Below, in pieces: positions 53,669 to 62,824 of a stretch of 64,000 nucleotides of DNA. A program made the position numbers and the translations under genes. The notes under the pieces are model-generated. The model was not told the DNA's origin. It made no database searches and was given only the letters and a program-made list of their open reading frames with translations. The DNA comes from JBGSPQ01 sp041738505. GTDB taxonomy: Bacteria; Patescibacteriota; Gracilibacteria; UBA1369. The first letter of the stretch is position 1; each line of letters starts with the position of its first letter. Location of the stretch: positions 8,303 to 72,302 of the forward strand of contig JBGSPQ010000038.1 in the NCBI GenBank assembly GCA_041738505.1, given 5' to 3'.

Positions 53669-54706
53669 CTATTTATCCATGTGCACGTCCATCTGCGGGT
53701 AAGGGAATTCCATCCCCTCCTCTTTAAACCTCTTGTGCAGGGCTTTGATAAATTCATGCTTGAGGGCGAACTGATCGGTATATTCGCGGGCGCGCAGGCC
53801 TACCGTAAAATTGATTCCCGATGCGCCGAATTCATTAAAACGCACCAGCGGTTCATAATCATTCACGCCCTTTTCCGAATCGGCCATTAGTTTTTTTGCC
53901 GTTTCCGCAATCACCTTTTCCACTTTTTCCAGGTCGCTGCCGTATGCCACTCCTCCAACCACCGGCACGGATAATTCCTCTTTCGGTTTTGAATAATTTG
54001 TTACAATCGCCGAAGAAATTCTTGAATTCGGGATTATAATCAGATTATTTGCGGGAGTCTTGATTGTTGTGTTTCTCCATGAGATATCCTCCACAAAGCC
54101 GCTGTTCACCCCCTCCATTTCTATGTAATCCCCCGGCCTGAATTTTTTGGACGCAATCAACTGAATGCCGGCGAACAGGTTGCTCAAAGTGTCCTGCAGC
54201 GCCAGCGCGACGGCCAGTCCCCCAACCCCCAGTGTGGCCAGAACGGGAGTCACGGAAATCCCGTAGGTCTGCAATACAACCAGCAGAGCCAGAGTGAAAA
54301 TCAGAATTTTCGCGAGCACGTTAAAAATAGAACCCGCGGGCAGACCACCCTGTGTTTTTTTTGAGTAAAGACCGATAAAACCTTCCGTAATCCCGGATAT
54401 AATCATGGCTGTCACAAGCGCTAAAACCACAAACAGCCCCCCGACTGCAAGGTGTTTAACCTCCGGATCGGCCGGCAATTCATTTATCGCCAAATAGGCG
54501 CCGCCAATCAAAAAAATGTAAATCACCCCCCGCCCCAGACCTTTTATCACCACGTCATCCCACTGCCATCTGCTTTTTTTGCTGAGTATCTTGAGCCTGC
54601 CCAGCAAAATACCCTTAAAAATCAGGGCAAGCAAAAGGCTTAATAAAAAATATATCGCCGGTCTTATGTATTGGACGTAGGGCATTTGATTGAAAATGTC
54701 TTCCAT
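53669..54706 (-). CDS. MscS-family mechanosensitive channel
   Basis: A 345-residue membrane protein with four hydrophobic helices in the first 180 residues and a soluble C-terminal domain. The pore helix TM3 region reads VLATLGVGGLAVALALQDTLSNLFAG, rich in Ala/Gly as in MscS. The beta domain follows with FRPGDYIEMEGVNSGFVEDISWRNT and IIIPNSRISSAIVTNYS. MscS channels release solutes on hypo-osmotic shock. It is divergent from the Cys-repeat SLH gene. Confidence 0.9.
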   Translation of the reverse strand: MEDIFNQMPYVQYIRPAIYFLLSLLLALIFKGILLGRLKILSKKSRWQWDDVVIKGLGRGVIYIFLIGGAYLAINELPADPEVKHLAVGGLFVVLALVTAMIISGITEGFIGLYSKKTQGGLPAGSIFNVLAKILIFTLALLVVLQTYGISVTPVLATLGVGGLAVALALQDTLSNLFAGIQLIASKKFRPGDYIEMEGVNSGFVEDISWRNTTIKTPANNLIIIPNSRISSAIVTNYSKPKEELSVPVVGGVAYGSDLEKVEKVIAETAKKLMADSEKGVNDYEPLVRFNEFGASGINFTVGLRAREYTDQFALKHEFIKALHKRFKEEGMEFPYPQMDVHMDK

Positions 54707-54800
54707 TATTTGTCGGTTAGGATTCTTTAGCAGGGTATCATAATTTTTTTATTTTTGTACCGTAAATTGGGGAAACCCGCATTAATGTTATTATTATATT

Positions 54801-54829
54801 TTGTCTTTTTGTCAATTTTATGTTATTAT
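54801..54829 (+). promoter_or_regulatory. Promoter of the Cys-repeat SLH gene
   Basis: TTGTCT (54801-54806), a 17-nt spacer and TATTAT (54824-54829). It supports the ATG at 54879 rather than the upstream in-frame codons. Confidence 0.5.
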
Positions 54830-54878
54830 GTACCGATATAAATTTTTTATATCTTTTATTTCTTATTTTTTCATACTC

Positions 54879-56666
54879 ATGAAAAAACTCCAATTACCCA
54901 AGTGGCTAAAAACCGGGCTTCCGGTATTACTTGGCGTGCTCGTTGTTACCGCCGTGGTTGCCTATTCGGCCAATCCGGCCATGTTTCAGGGTTATCTGAC
55001 CCTTAAGCCGGCGACAATGACCAAAATTGACCCGTCAACGTTGAAACTGGCCCCGATTGAAACCGTCAAAACTCCGGTAGTTAAGGTTCCCGAGCTTAAA
55101 CAACCGATTATTGAGGTAAAAGAACCTATTATGCCCGTTGTTCCTATCAAGCCGATTATTCCGATTAATCCCCTTCCCAAAGATCCCACGCCACTTCCCA
55201 TGCCCATGCCACTTCCCATGCCCATGCCCGATACCACAGACCCCGTTTATCCGGAACCTTCCGCAATCTGCATGCAAATGAAGGAATGGCAAGCTTCAGG
55301 TCTATTGACCGCCAATATTATTAACAATATGGGTGGAGACTGGTCCCAGTGGAATGAGTGTCAAAACAACTATCACCAGTATATGAATACCTGGCCGACG
55401 GTTTTTGTTTGTGAAACTTATAAAGCCTACCTGGATGCCGGAACTTTGTCCGATATGGTTGCAAATAATCAGATTGCCGTTGCCGATTATCTGTATTGCG
55501 CAACACAATATAAGAATATGTGGCATGAACTTACCCCTTCCGAAGATTACTGTATTCAGCTTCGTGTTTATCAGGAACAGAGCGTCTTGGAGCAGTATGT
55601 TCAGGAAGGAATTGTACCGGCTTATGATAGTCAAATATGCAAGAGTGCATATTCAGGAATGTGGAATTCCTCCATCCCCGGAGAAAAGGAATGCGCCTTA
55701 TATCTGGAATTCTGGCTGCAGGGCGATTTAACTGGTTTTCTTAACGGCAACGAAGAGAGAGCTTTAACATGTCCCCATTATTATTCCGATAGTCAGCCAT
55801 GGTGGGAATCAAAGCCGTTTTTGTCTTTTTGCAGAGAGATGAAACAACAGGAAACACAGGGCAATCTGGGCAATTTGCTTGGCAACGGCACTTATGCGAT
55901 GCAGGATTACATGGCCTGCCAACATTATTTCTCCTCCATGTGGAACGGTCAAAATCCGGATGCAGATTTCTGCCGTGTATTAAAGGGTTATTCGGACCAG
56001 GGCATACTGGTCGCAGAGCTTGATGGTGATATGACAGATGCTGATTATTGCGCCGCCAATTTCCCCGAAATCTGGAACACACAGATAGAACCCGAACCTC
56101 AGGTTGTGTGCAAAGGATTTGTGGATGTTCCCAAAACACACAAATATTATGACGCTATTCAGTATATGGTTCAGGAAGGCCTGGCGGATGCCAATCCTCA
56201 TGATTGCAGATTCAGACCGGATGATAACGTAAACCGCGCGGAAGCTTCTAAATTGATGGTTATGGGATTTGAACTGCCTTTGGTCTCGGGGGCGGCGCAG
56301 GTTTTCCCGGATGTGGCTCCCAATACATGGTTTTATGATTATGTTTCGACCGTTTATAAGAATGGAATTATGACCGGCTATCCGGACGGAACATTTAAAC
56401 CGGCCAATACTGTGGTGAGATCGGAAATGTTCAAGATGTTCCTGGAAGCCTACCGTGGTAAAAAGGCGGCTCCGACTATCACTTTGGAAACAGCCAAAAA
56501 AGCCTGCCCGGACGTGATGGCCGAAGAAGTGGGACGCTGGTATTTACCTTACCTTGTGGAGGCTAAAAATACAGGCATTTTACCGAAAGGCGATTCCTGC
56601 AGATCCGCAGACCTTGCCACCAGAGCGGAATTCGCGGCTATGTTCTATTATGTGAGCCAGCTGTAA
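54879..56666 (+). CDS. SLH-anchored surface protein with six paired-cysteine repeats
   Basis: A 595-residue protein from ATG 54879 (MKKLQLPKWLKTG), with an N-terminal hydrophobic segment and a Pro-rich stalk (PMPMPLPMPMPDTTDP). Six repeats of about 45-50 residues follow, each with two cysteines, an aromatic-rich start (for example CETYKAYLDAGTL, CRVLKGYSDQGIL) and an end with C-x6-8-W (CATQYKNMW, CAANFPEIW). They resemble the four repeats of 3158-4474 in layout, though the sequences are diverged. Three SLH domains close the protein (RPDDNVNRAEASK, KPANTVVRSEMFK, LATRAEFAAMF). Both proteins share a membrane-proximal MFQG. The repeat is not one I recognise. Confidence 0.82.
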   Translation: MKKLQLPKWLKTGLPVLLGVLVVTAVVAYSANPAMFQGYLTLKPATMTKIDPSTLKLAPIETVKTPVVKVPELKQPIIEVKEPIMPVVPIKPIIPINPLPKDPTPLPMPMPLPMPMPDTTDPVYPEPSAICMQMKEWQASGLLTANIINNMGGDWSQWNECQNNYHQYMNTWPTVFVCETYKAYLDAGTLSDMVANNQIAVADYLYCATQYKNMWHELTPSEDYCIQLRVYQEQSVLEQYVQEGIVPAYDSQICKSAYSGMWNSSIPGEKECALYLEFWLQGDLTGFLNGNEERALTCPHYYSDSQPWWESKPFLSFCREMKQQETQGNLGNLLGNGTYAMQDYMACQHYFSSMWNGQNPDADFCRVLKGYSDQGILVAELDGDMTDADYCAANFPEIWNTQIEPEPQVVCKGFVDVPKTHKYYDAIQYMVQEGLADANPHDCRFRPDDNVNRAEASKLMVMGFELPLVSGAAQVFPDVAPNTWFYDYVSTVYKNGIMTGYPDGTFKPANTVVRSEMFKMFLEAYRGKKAAPTITLETAKKACPDVMAEEVGRWYLPYLVEAKNTGILPKGDSCRSADLATRAEFAAMFYYVSQL

Positions 56667-56692
56667 AAGAAAGAAAGAAGGAAGGAAGGAAA
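56667..56692 (+). repeat. Purine-only microsatellite after the SLH gene stop
   Basis: AAAG and AAGG units repeat without interruption immediately after the TAA. This type of tract is prone to slippage. Confidence 0.6.
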
Positions 56693-56698
56693 TCCAAA

Positions 56699-58669
56699 TT
56701 ATGGAAAAGAGGGCTTAACCGTTAAGTCCTCTTTTTCAAATATCATTTGGCCGAGAGCGAGTGATTTTTCCTTTTGCCCGCCAATGTCATAGCAAAAAGC
56801 CAGTTTGCCCATGGCCATGTAAAACAGTGAGTGCGTTTTTTTGAAAATTCTGTGCTTTTCCGTGTCTGCAAATGTCGCATTTTCGTTGGGAGCGGCCCAG
56901 TAGGCGGGAGCAAAATTCAATAGTTTATCATATGCCGTAATTGCGGCTTCAAAGTCCTGATTTTCAAAGTTAGCGTCCCCCCAGTTCTGATAAATGAGCG
57001 GGAAATTGGGCGCCTGCGCGGACGCCATTTCAAAATGCAGCGCTGCGGTTTGGTAGTCATTAAGCGCCACCGCCGCTTTGGCCTCCGCCTGATGATAGTG
57101 GAATCCACCGTTCGTGATTACTTTAAGCTCGTCCAGATATGTGCGGACTTTTTTTTGCACATCATCGTTTTCCGCCAGTTTTTGCTTCATTGAAAGAAAA
57201 TGGATCACCGAATAGTGTAAATGCCGGTAGTGCGGCGCTGTTTTTAGCATATCATCAAATATATTTGCGGATTTTTGGTAGTCGCCAAAAAAAGCATTTA
57301 TACCTTCGGCCATCATGGAATCCGCGCGGTTAAGGGAATACGCGTGATTGAAAGAAAAAACGGCAAACGCCGCGCAGACGGCGACTGTAAAAATTCTTGC
57401 GGGAATGTTGGCTCTAAATCTTAGCGGTTTGAAGCGTAACGTCGTGTTAAGTAAAACCGCCCAGAGAGCCAGATTAAGTATCAGATTGGAGGCCGAAGAA
57501 AAGCTGAACTGCAAAGAAATCGTAATGGCAATCAATGAAAAAAGCGCAATTTTGGAAGGAGCGCTCACGGCTTTTTTTGAAAAGTACACCCAGCCGATAA
57601 AGATGATATTTATCAGATATAACACAAAGCCGGTAACACCCAGATCGTGCGCCACCTGCAGGGTTTCGTTATGCACCCTGTCGGGGATATTGTAGAGCGT
57701 TTCGTATAAATATATTTCTTTGGGAAGCACCGTCTGGAATGTTTGATAAAAAGTTTCGGGGCCGCTACCGGCAATCGGATTTTGCATTATCAGCGGAACC
57801 GTATTTTCCCAGAGTAGCATTCTGGTATTGGCGGAGCGCATGTTTCCGCCGAATACGGCGACGGCAATAAGTCCGATGGCGATCAGTGACGCAAACAGGA
57901 TTATGGTTTTGGAACGGCTGATTCGTCTTTCGTAAATAAAATAGAGTCCCGCGGCGATTATTATCCCCCCGAAAGTGGCCCGGTTAAGAGTGGCCGCTAT
58001 TCCGGCTAAAATCAAAAGAAATGGTAATAATCCGATAATCCTTTTTTTGATGTTTTTACCGGCATTCATAAACAATATCAGGGAGGCGAATAACGGTGCA
58101 ATCAACCATTGCCCCAGCAAATTAGGCTGTCCTATGGTGGCATATCCCCTGCCCGAACCGGCTTCCACGGAGCCAAAAATATCCGGGGCGATTTGCGACC
58201 ATTGCAGTATGGCGTGAACGGAAAGAGCGGATCCCACTAATATTATCAGCCATAAAAAAATGTTCTGCTCTTTTTCATGTTTCAATAATTTCAGACAAAT
58301 CAGAAAATGAATCAAAAAATACAGCATGGAAAGCGTTCCCTGCATTCTTTCAAAACTTCCCCAAAAACTTTCCACGGGACTGACCGAAAGGAGAGTTGAG
58401 AGAGCGAAGGCAAAAATCCACAATCCAATGACAATAAACAGGTTTTTGTTAAATGAGATTTTGATTTTGCCGCTTATTAACGCGATCGCGGCGATTATCA
58501 TGTACAAGGCCGCGAACATCATTATCCAGCTGATTTTGGGGATTTCATACGGCTGAGCGGCAAATGGATTTACCACAAACGGCACCAGAAAGACGCCGAA
58601 GTAGAAATACCTCCATTGCATTTTAGACGGAGCTGATTCTTGGATTTTATTTTTGTTTTTTTTGATCAT
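56699..58669 (-). CDS. O-antigen ligase/polymerase family membrane protein with C-terminal TPR region (second copy)
   Basis: A 656-residue paralog of the 1281-3164 product. The membrane part (about residues 15-430) shows SPVESFWGSFERMQG, ATIGQPNLLGQWLIAP, GSGPETFYQTFQ and PDRVHNETLQVAHDLG at matching positions. The tail has clear TPR units (AEAKAAVALNDYQTAALHFEMA, YQNWGDANFENQDFEAAITAYDKLL). The start ATG directly abuts the stop of the CapA-like gene (TAAATG), so they form one operon. Two ligases of the same type in 60 kb, with many surface proteins, point to glycan transfer to surface proteins or wall; the acceptor is unknown. Confidence 0.87.
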   Translation of the reverse strand: MIKKNKNKIQESAPSKMQWRYFYFGVFLVPFVVNPFAAQPYEIPKISWIMMFAALYMIIAAIALISGKIKISFNKNLFIVIGLWIFAFALSTLLSVSPVESFWGSFERMQGTLSMLYFLIHFLICLKLLKHEKEQNIFLWLIILVGSALSVHAILQWSQIAPDIFGSVEAGSGRGYATIGQPNLLGQWLIAPLFASLILFMNAGKNIKKRIIGLLPFLLILAGIAATLNRATFGGIIIAAGLYFIYERRISRSKTIILFASLIAIGLIAVAVFGGNMRSANTRMLLWENTVPLIMQNPIAGSGPETFYQTFQTVLPKEIYLYETLYNIPDRVHNETLQVAHDLGVTGFVLYLINIIFIGWVYFSKKAVSAPSKIALFSLIAITISLQFSFSSASNLILNLALWAVLLNTTLRFKPLRFRANIPARIFTVAVCAAFAVFSFNHAYSLNRADSMMAEGINAFFGDYQKSANIFDDMLKTAPHYRHLHYSVIHFLSMKQKLAENDDVQKKVRTYLDELKVITNGGFHYHQAEAKAAVALNDYQTAALHFEMASAQAPNFPLIYQNWGDANFENQDFEAAITAYDKLLNFAPAYWAAPNENATFADTEKHRIFKKTHSLFYMAMGKLAFCYDIGGQKEKSLALGQMIFEKEDLTVKPSFP

Positions 58670-60508
58670 TTAAAAATCAAATGTCATTTTTCCCGCGCGG
58701 ATTTGAGCCTGTTCTTCCTCGGTATAGTCGGCCCAGGAAATGAATCTGTTAATAAATTCCTCGCGCTCGGTTTCGTTCTTAAGCTGGAAGCGGCTGCCCG
58801 GCAGTTTGATGGGGGCGAGGTAGATTTCTATGCGGTTTGGTTGAAGTTTCATGGCCACGGAAAGGCCTTCCTGTGTGGGGGCGGACCAGTACTGGTCAAA
58901 GATGGCATTGCCAAGCGAATAAATAATGGGGTGGCCGTTGTAGTTTTCTATTGTTTGGACCACGTGCGGGTGATGGCCGATTACGGCGTAGGCGCCAGCG
59001 TCTATGAATTTGTGGCCCAATTCTTTCTGCCGTTTGGTGGGTTTGTGATTGTATTCCACCCCCCAGTGCGGAACGACAATTACGTTGTATCCTTTTTCGG
59101 TGACTTCTTTGATTTTAGCGACCGCGGCGTCGTCGTTAATACCGGTATTGACCTCCTCCAATCCAAAGAAAGCGAATTTTTGTCCGCGGATATGCATATA
59201 GGCAACGCTATCATCGGTAATTTCGTTGGGGTTGCCGAAGGGCGTTATTCCGCCGTTTTTCAGATGGCCGAATGATTCTGGGAAGGCGTCTTTTCCTTTA
59301 TCAAAGGTGTGATTATTGGCCTGGCTCACGATATCAAAGTGATATTTTTTCAGTACGGGCACAACGTCGGGGAAGAAGCCAAAGTTCATGCCACCGGTGG
59401 TGCGGACGGATTTTTCGGTGACGGGTCCCTCCAGGTTGGCCAGCAGAAGGTCGTTGGTTTTCAGGTACGATTCATCCATTTCTTTAAAAGCGTATTCCAT
59501 GCCGTTCGCGTCCATCAGGTGACGCACGTATCTGCCCAGCATGATGTCGCCGAAGGAAACCAGATAGACCGCAGAGTCCTCGTTTTCCGCGGGAGTAAGC
59601 CCGTTATTACTTTTCGCAACCGCGGAGAAATAAGCCTGATACCCGCTATCGGTGGCTGAAAGATGTGATTTTTTGGCAGATTCTTTCTGCAGATAATATC
59701 CCAGCACTTTGGCGGTTATATTGTTTTTTAGCGGAAGAGAGCCGAATTTGTAAAAGTCCGCTTTGCCCAAAATCTCCTGAACATATTCTTTTTGAAAATC
59801 CTTTATCGCGGGGGGCAGTGATTCCGACGGCTCCGCATATTCCGCCAGTGCAAGCACAATACTGTTTCCCGGAAGGTACGACTTTAAGGCGCTTGCCAAC
59901 AGCTCGGCGCGGGTATCGGATATCTCATTATTGATTGAAATAAATACAAATTTTGCATCGGGAAATTTTGACTGCAGTGATTTTGTTGCTTCCCCGGTCC
60001 AGTAACTGCCTTCCTTAATTTCTCCCAGACCGGCAACGATATTGGAGGTTATCAGTTTGTTTACCGCCGTATCATCCAGCCGTATTCCCTGTGATCCCAA
60101 AACCCCGTTTGATTCATAGGTGAAAATTTTATGTTTTTCAGTGCTGTGTTCCGTGGAAGCCAGCACGGCAACAGTTAGGTACTTATCCCTGTTTTCGATT
60201 TTGTTTAAAAGAAATTCAAGTTCGGACAGCGCGGTGGAAACAAGCGCTCCGTACACGCGGTTTTCTATCGCATCACCGTTTTCGGCCACGGTGAGCGTGG
60301 AAAAGAGAGACGAGTCCGTGTCCGCGCGGCCGGTATTTGCACCATAATCCGCTTTAAAAATGCTGGTGCCGCCGTCGGCGGGCAGTCCAATACTTTGGCA
60401 CCCCGAAAACGCCGCAATCAAAATAAGGCTTCCCAAAAACAAAAAAAAGCTGTAACACTTTGGTGCGAAACTCGTACATTTAATTGCGCGCACAATCCGA
60501 TTTAACAT
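58670..60508 (-). CDS. CapA/PGA_cap-family metallophosphatase-like lipoprotein
   Basis: A 612-residue protein from ATG 60508. A signal segment ends in a lipobox-like AAFSGC (Cys37). Residues 40-330 are unrecognised. The C-terminal part is a CapA (poly-gamma-glutamate synthesis) calcineurin-like domain: SFGDIMLGRYVR, LANLEGPVTEKS, VSQANNHTFDKG, VVPHWGVEYNHKPT and VIGHHPHVVQTIENYNG, which carry the expected metal ligands. CapA proteins take part in capsule or cell-envelope polymer handling outside the membrane. Its start codon abuts the start of the divergent ECF sigma gene (CATATG at 60506-60511). The O-antigen ligase follows with no gap. Confidence 0.85.
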   Translation of the reverse strand: MLNRIVRAIKCTSFAPKCYSFFLFLGSLILIAAFSGCQSIGLPADGGTSIFKADYGANTGRADTDSSLFSTLTVAENGDAIENRVYGALVSTALSELEFLLNKIENRDKYLTVAVLASTEHSTEKHKIFTYESNGVLGSQGIRLDDTAVNKLITSNIVAGLGEIKEGSYWTGEATKSLQSKFPDAKFVFISINNEISDTRAELLASALKSYLPGNSIVLALAEYAEPSESLPPAIKDFQKEYVQEILGKADFYKFGSLPLKNNITAKVLGYYLQKESAKKSHLSATDSGYQAYFSAVAKSNNGLTPAENEDSAVYLVSFGDIMLGRYVRHLMDANGMEYAFKEMDESYLKTNDLLLANLEGPVTEKSVRTTGGMNFGFFPDVVPVLKKYHFDIVSQANNHTFDKGKDAFPESFGHLKNGGITPFGNPNEITDDSVAYMHIRGQKFAFFGLEEVNTGINDDAAVAKIKEVTEKGYNVIVVPHWGVEYNHKPTKRQKELGHKFIDAGAYAVIGHHPHVVQTIENYNGHPIIYSLGNAIFDQYWSAPTQEGLSVAMKLQPNRIEIYLAPIKLPGSRFQLKNETEREEFINRFISWADYTEEEQAQIRAGKMTFDF

Positions 60509-61015
60509 ATGGGCAAGAAACGAAAGCGATTCGTCAGCCACTATAACACGTATTTTGAAAAAATATACCGTTATATCTACTTCCGCACCGGCCAAAACCG
60601 TGAGACAGCGGAAGATCTGACCTCCGAAGTGATGCTAAAAGCATACGAAGCCTACGAAGACTTCGATCAAAGCAAAAACTTTGGCATCTGGATCTACAGA
60701 ATCGCCAGAAATCATCTAATTGATCATTATAAAAAAGCGAAAAGGGAAATCGTCAGTTTGGAGGATGCCGAATATCTGCTTAAAACGGACGAAAAAATCG
60801 CGGAAAACGTGGATACAAAAATGAGCGTGGAAAGAGTTGAACAGGCAATGGAAAATCTGCCGGAACAGCACAAAGAAGTGATGATTATGAAGTTTTTTAA
60901 CGACATGAGTTACGCGGAAATCGCCTATGTCATGAATCTGAAAGAGACACATGTGAGAGTGCTGGTGAGCAGGGCGGCCGGCGCACTGAAAAAACAACTT
61001 TCGTTTCTAACATAA
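60509..61015 (+). CDS. ECF-family RNA polymerase sigma factor
   Basis: A 168-residue sigma-70-family factor with only regions 2 and 4. Region 2: YFEKIYRYIYFRTG, TAEDLTSEVMLKAYEAYE, IWIYRIARNHLIDHYKK. Region 4: LENLPEQHKEVMIMKFFND followed by the helix-turn-helix SYAEIAYVMNLKETHVRVLVSRA. It directs polymerase to envelope-stress-type promoters. It is followed 5 bp later by a membrane protein that may be its anti-sigma factor, and lies divergently, start to start, with the CapA-like gene. A GAAAC about 40 nt upstream could be an ECF-type -35, but I cannot confirm autoregulation. Confidence 0.92.
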   Translation: MGKKRKRFVSHYNTYFEKIYRYIYFRTGQNRETAEDLTSEVMLKAYEAYEDFDQSKNFGIWIYRIARNHLIDHYKKAKREIVSLEDAEYLLKTDEKIAENVDTKMSVERVEQAMENLPEQHKEVMIMKFFNDMSYAEIAYVMNLKETHVRVLVSRAAGALKKQLSFLT

Positions 61016-61020
61016 CTGCC

Positions 61021-61764
61021 ATGGAGGATAATCAATTTGAAAAAATCATGAAAAAGACCGCCGACGGCTGTTGTCCGGACAGGATGTTCGCCGTCAAAAT
61101 GAGGTACCGGCTGTGGAAAAAGGGCCTGGTAATCTACTTTACGGGGCACCACGCGAAAATGCATTTTGCCGGAGCCACGCTGGTGATGTTTTTGTTTTTC
61201 GGGGGAGGAGTGGGCGCATACGCTTATGCCAGTCCGGATGTGAATGTTTCGCACCCGCTTTTCGCGGTGAAACAAGGACTGGAAAACGTGGAAGGAAGTC
61301 TTGCTTTCAGCCCGGAGCAAAAGGCCGATTTTTTTATGAGACAGGCTATGAGACGGATGGACGAAGCCGAAAGGATGCATTTTAGGCTGGAACAGCGCCT
61401 GGAAATGAGCGATGAAGCGGAGGCGGCGCAGAGAACACTGGAGATGATAAATCTGGAAATGGACAGGTCCTTTGAATACGCCGCGGGCGAATTTGATCCC
61501 GAAAAGGCCGAGGAGATGGTTAAAAGAATGGAGGAAAAATGCTCAACAATTCATGAGAGAATTGAGGGTTTGCCCCCACTTCAAAACGGGAGACCGCATA
61601 TTTCCGCCCTCCATGAAAAGATGACGAGTCTGGACGACGCCACTCTGGAAAAACTGGACGAACTGCGTCAGGCCAGGCAGACCGTGATGCAGGCCAGACA
61701 GGGCAGGCACAACAGGGTGATGCTAAGGTTTTTGCCGCCGCCGCCACCGTTAATTGGTGAATGA
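61021..61764 (+). CDS. Membrane protein with DUF5667-like domain, probable anti-sigma partner
   Basis: A 247-residue protein. A cytoplasmic stretch of about 45 residues is followed by one membrane helix (FAGATLVMFLFFGGGVGAYA). The outer part begins SHPLFAVKQGLENVEGSLAFSPEQKADFF and continues as Arg/Glu/Met-rich helices (MRRMDEAERMHFRLEQRLEMS), matching DUF5667-type domains often found beside ECF sigma factors. The end is Pro-rich (LPPPPPP). The adjacent position and topology suggest it holds the sigma factor inactive, though the cytoplasmic part has no clear zinc anti-sigma HxxxCxxC motif. Confidence 0.7.
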   Translation: MEDNQFEKIMKKTADGCCPDRMFAVKMRYRLWKKGLVIYFTGHHAKMHFAGATLVMFLFFGGGVGAYAYASPDVNVSHPLFAVKQGLENVEGSLAFSPEQKADFFMRQAMRRMDEAERMHFRLEQRLEMSDEAEAAQRTLEMINLEMDRSFEYAAGEFDPEKAEEMVKRMEEKCSTIHERIEGLPPLQNGRPHISALHEKMTSLDDATLEKLDELRQARQTVMQARQGRHNRVMLRFLPPPPPLIGE

Positions 61765-61795
61765 TATGTGAATTAATGAAAAGCAAAAACCCAAA

Positions 61796-62776
61796 TTACA
61801 TAATCTGCACAGTGCCACGGCCGCGAAGGCTAGCATCCTGATTATTTGGATTTTGCGCAAAGAAGTTCGCTGTCGATGTCGCAATCGAACCGAAACAACC
61901 GTAGGCAATATGTAAAATGCTTGTTGTATCTTCTTGATTGAAAATTGTTGCAGTATGCTGTGGGTGTCCGACGAAATCAAGAATGTGTTCTTCAGGATTC
62001 TTTTCGCCGTTCTTTTTTGCCAGCTGATAAGCACGGAGCGATTGTTGCATTGCCACCGCATAATGGGTATCGCTGATTAGGCGCATCCCATTGTCCCTGT
62101 AGAATTTTTGACATTTTCTAAGTTGAGAAAAGTTGCGCCATTCATCGTTTTGCTGACCGGGAACAACCACCGAAGATTGAACCATGTCCACAATACACAC
62201 ACTCACTTTCCCGGGTTTTCCAGACCATGAGTAGCCAAGATCAAATACACATTCTTTTTGGTAATCGTAATGACGCTGATCGTTCATAGCGTCTATTATC
62301 TCCGTCATGGATTTGTCAGGAACGATTATTAGACCCGGCTTGGTCATGACCGTCGCGATTTTTTCCAGCTTTACAGGGCCCAGCGCAAGAAGATTTTTGA
62401 TGATTTCTTCGTGGGTGGGGACTTTTATGTTTGGATCCAGCTCTTTGGCGGTGGCGACGGCTTCGTTATAATTTTCCTCACTGACCATTTCCTGCAGTTT
62501 TTCCTGTAATTTTTTGTTTTCACCGTCGTCGGGGGATAGGTTTAGTCGATTAACAAGATTATGATACTTAAAAGACGGCAGGAATTCTTTTTTGATTTCC
62601 ATAATCAGGGGCTTGATTTCGTCTTTCAATTTGCGGCACTCTTGGAATGCGGTTTCGCGGGCTTTATGGTTGTGGGCGGCAAATTCCAACGCGTCTTGGT
62701 ACGCTTGCAGAAACTCCGCGTGTTTTTCGCGTAGCTGTTTAAGTTGTGCATGCCATTTTTGGCAGTTTTCGTTCAT
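61796..62776 (-). CDS. Lectin-like paralog family, member C (divergent)
   Basis: A 326-residue protein. The first about 70 residues match the family helices (KWHAQLKQLREKHAEF, FQECRKLKDEIKPLIMEIKK). The middle keeps GKVSVCIVDMV, comparable to WRVSIVEGI in the others. The C-terminal AYGCFGSIATSTANFF ... SLRGRGTVQIM aligns loosely with the variable region and the LRLRGSVGVDV ending, without the fixed third-base pattern or the identical 24-nt segment. It seems a relative not currently tied to the same template. It lies 48 bp behind member E with no clear promoter, so the two are probably co-transcribed. Confidence 0.65.
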   Translation of the reverse strand: MNENCQKWHAQLKQLREKHAEFLQAYQDALEFAAHNHKARETAFQECRKLKDEIKPLIMEIKKEFLPSFKYHNLVNRLNLSPDDGENKKLQEKLQEMVSEENYNEAVATAKELDPNIKVPTHEEIIKNLLALGPVKLEKIATVMTKPGLIIVPDKSMTEIIDAMNDQRHYDYQKECVFDLGYSWSGKPGKVSVCIVDMVQSSVVVPGQQNDEWRNFSQLRKCQKFYRDNGMRLISDTHYAVAMQQSLRAYQLAKKNGEKNPEEHILDFVGHPQHTATIFNQEDTTSILHIAYGCFGSIATSTANFFAQNPNNQDASLRGRGTVQIM

Positions 62777-62778
62777 AG

Positions 62779-62791
62779 TTCACCGGGTGAA
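62779..62791 (-). promoter_or_regulatory. Leader palindrome of family member C
   Basis: TTCACC-C-GGTGAA, a perfect inverted repeat ending 2 nt before the ATG at 62776. Unlike the other copies, no -10 box lies upstream, so here it would act at the RNA level. Confidence 0.5.
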
Positions 62792-62824
62792 TTTATCATT
62801 TAAGAAAATATCAAAGATTTAAGA

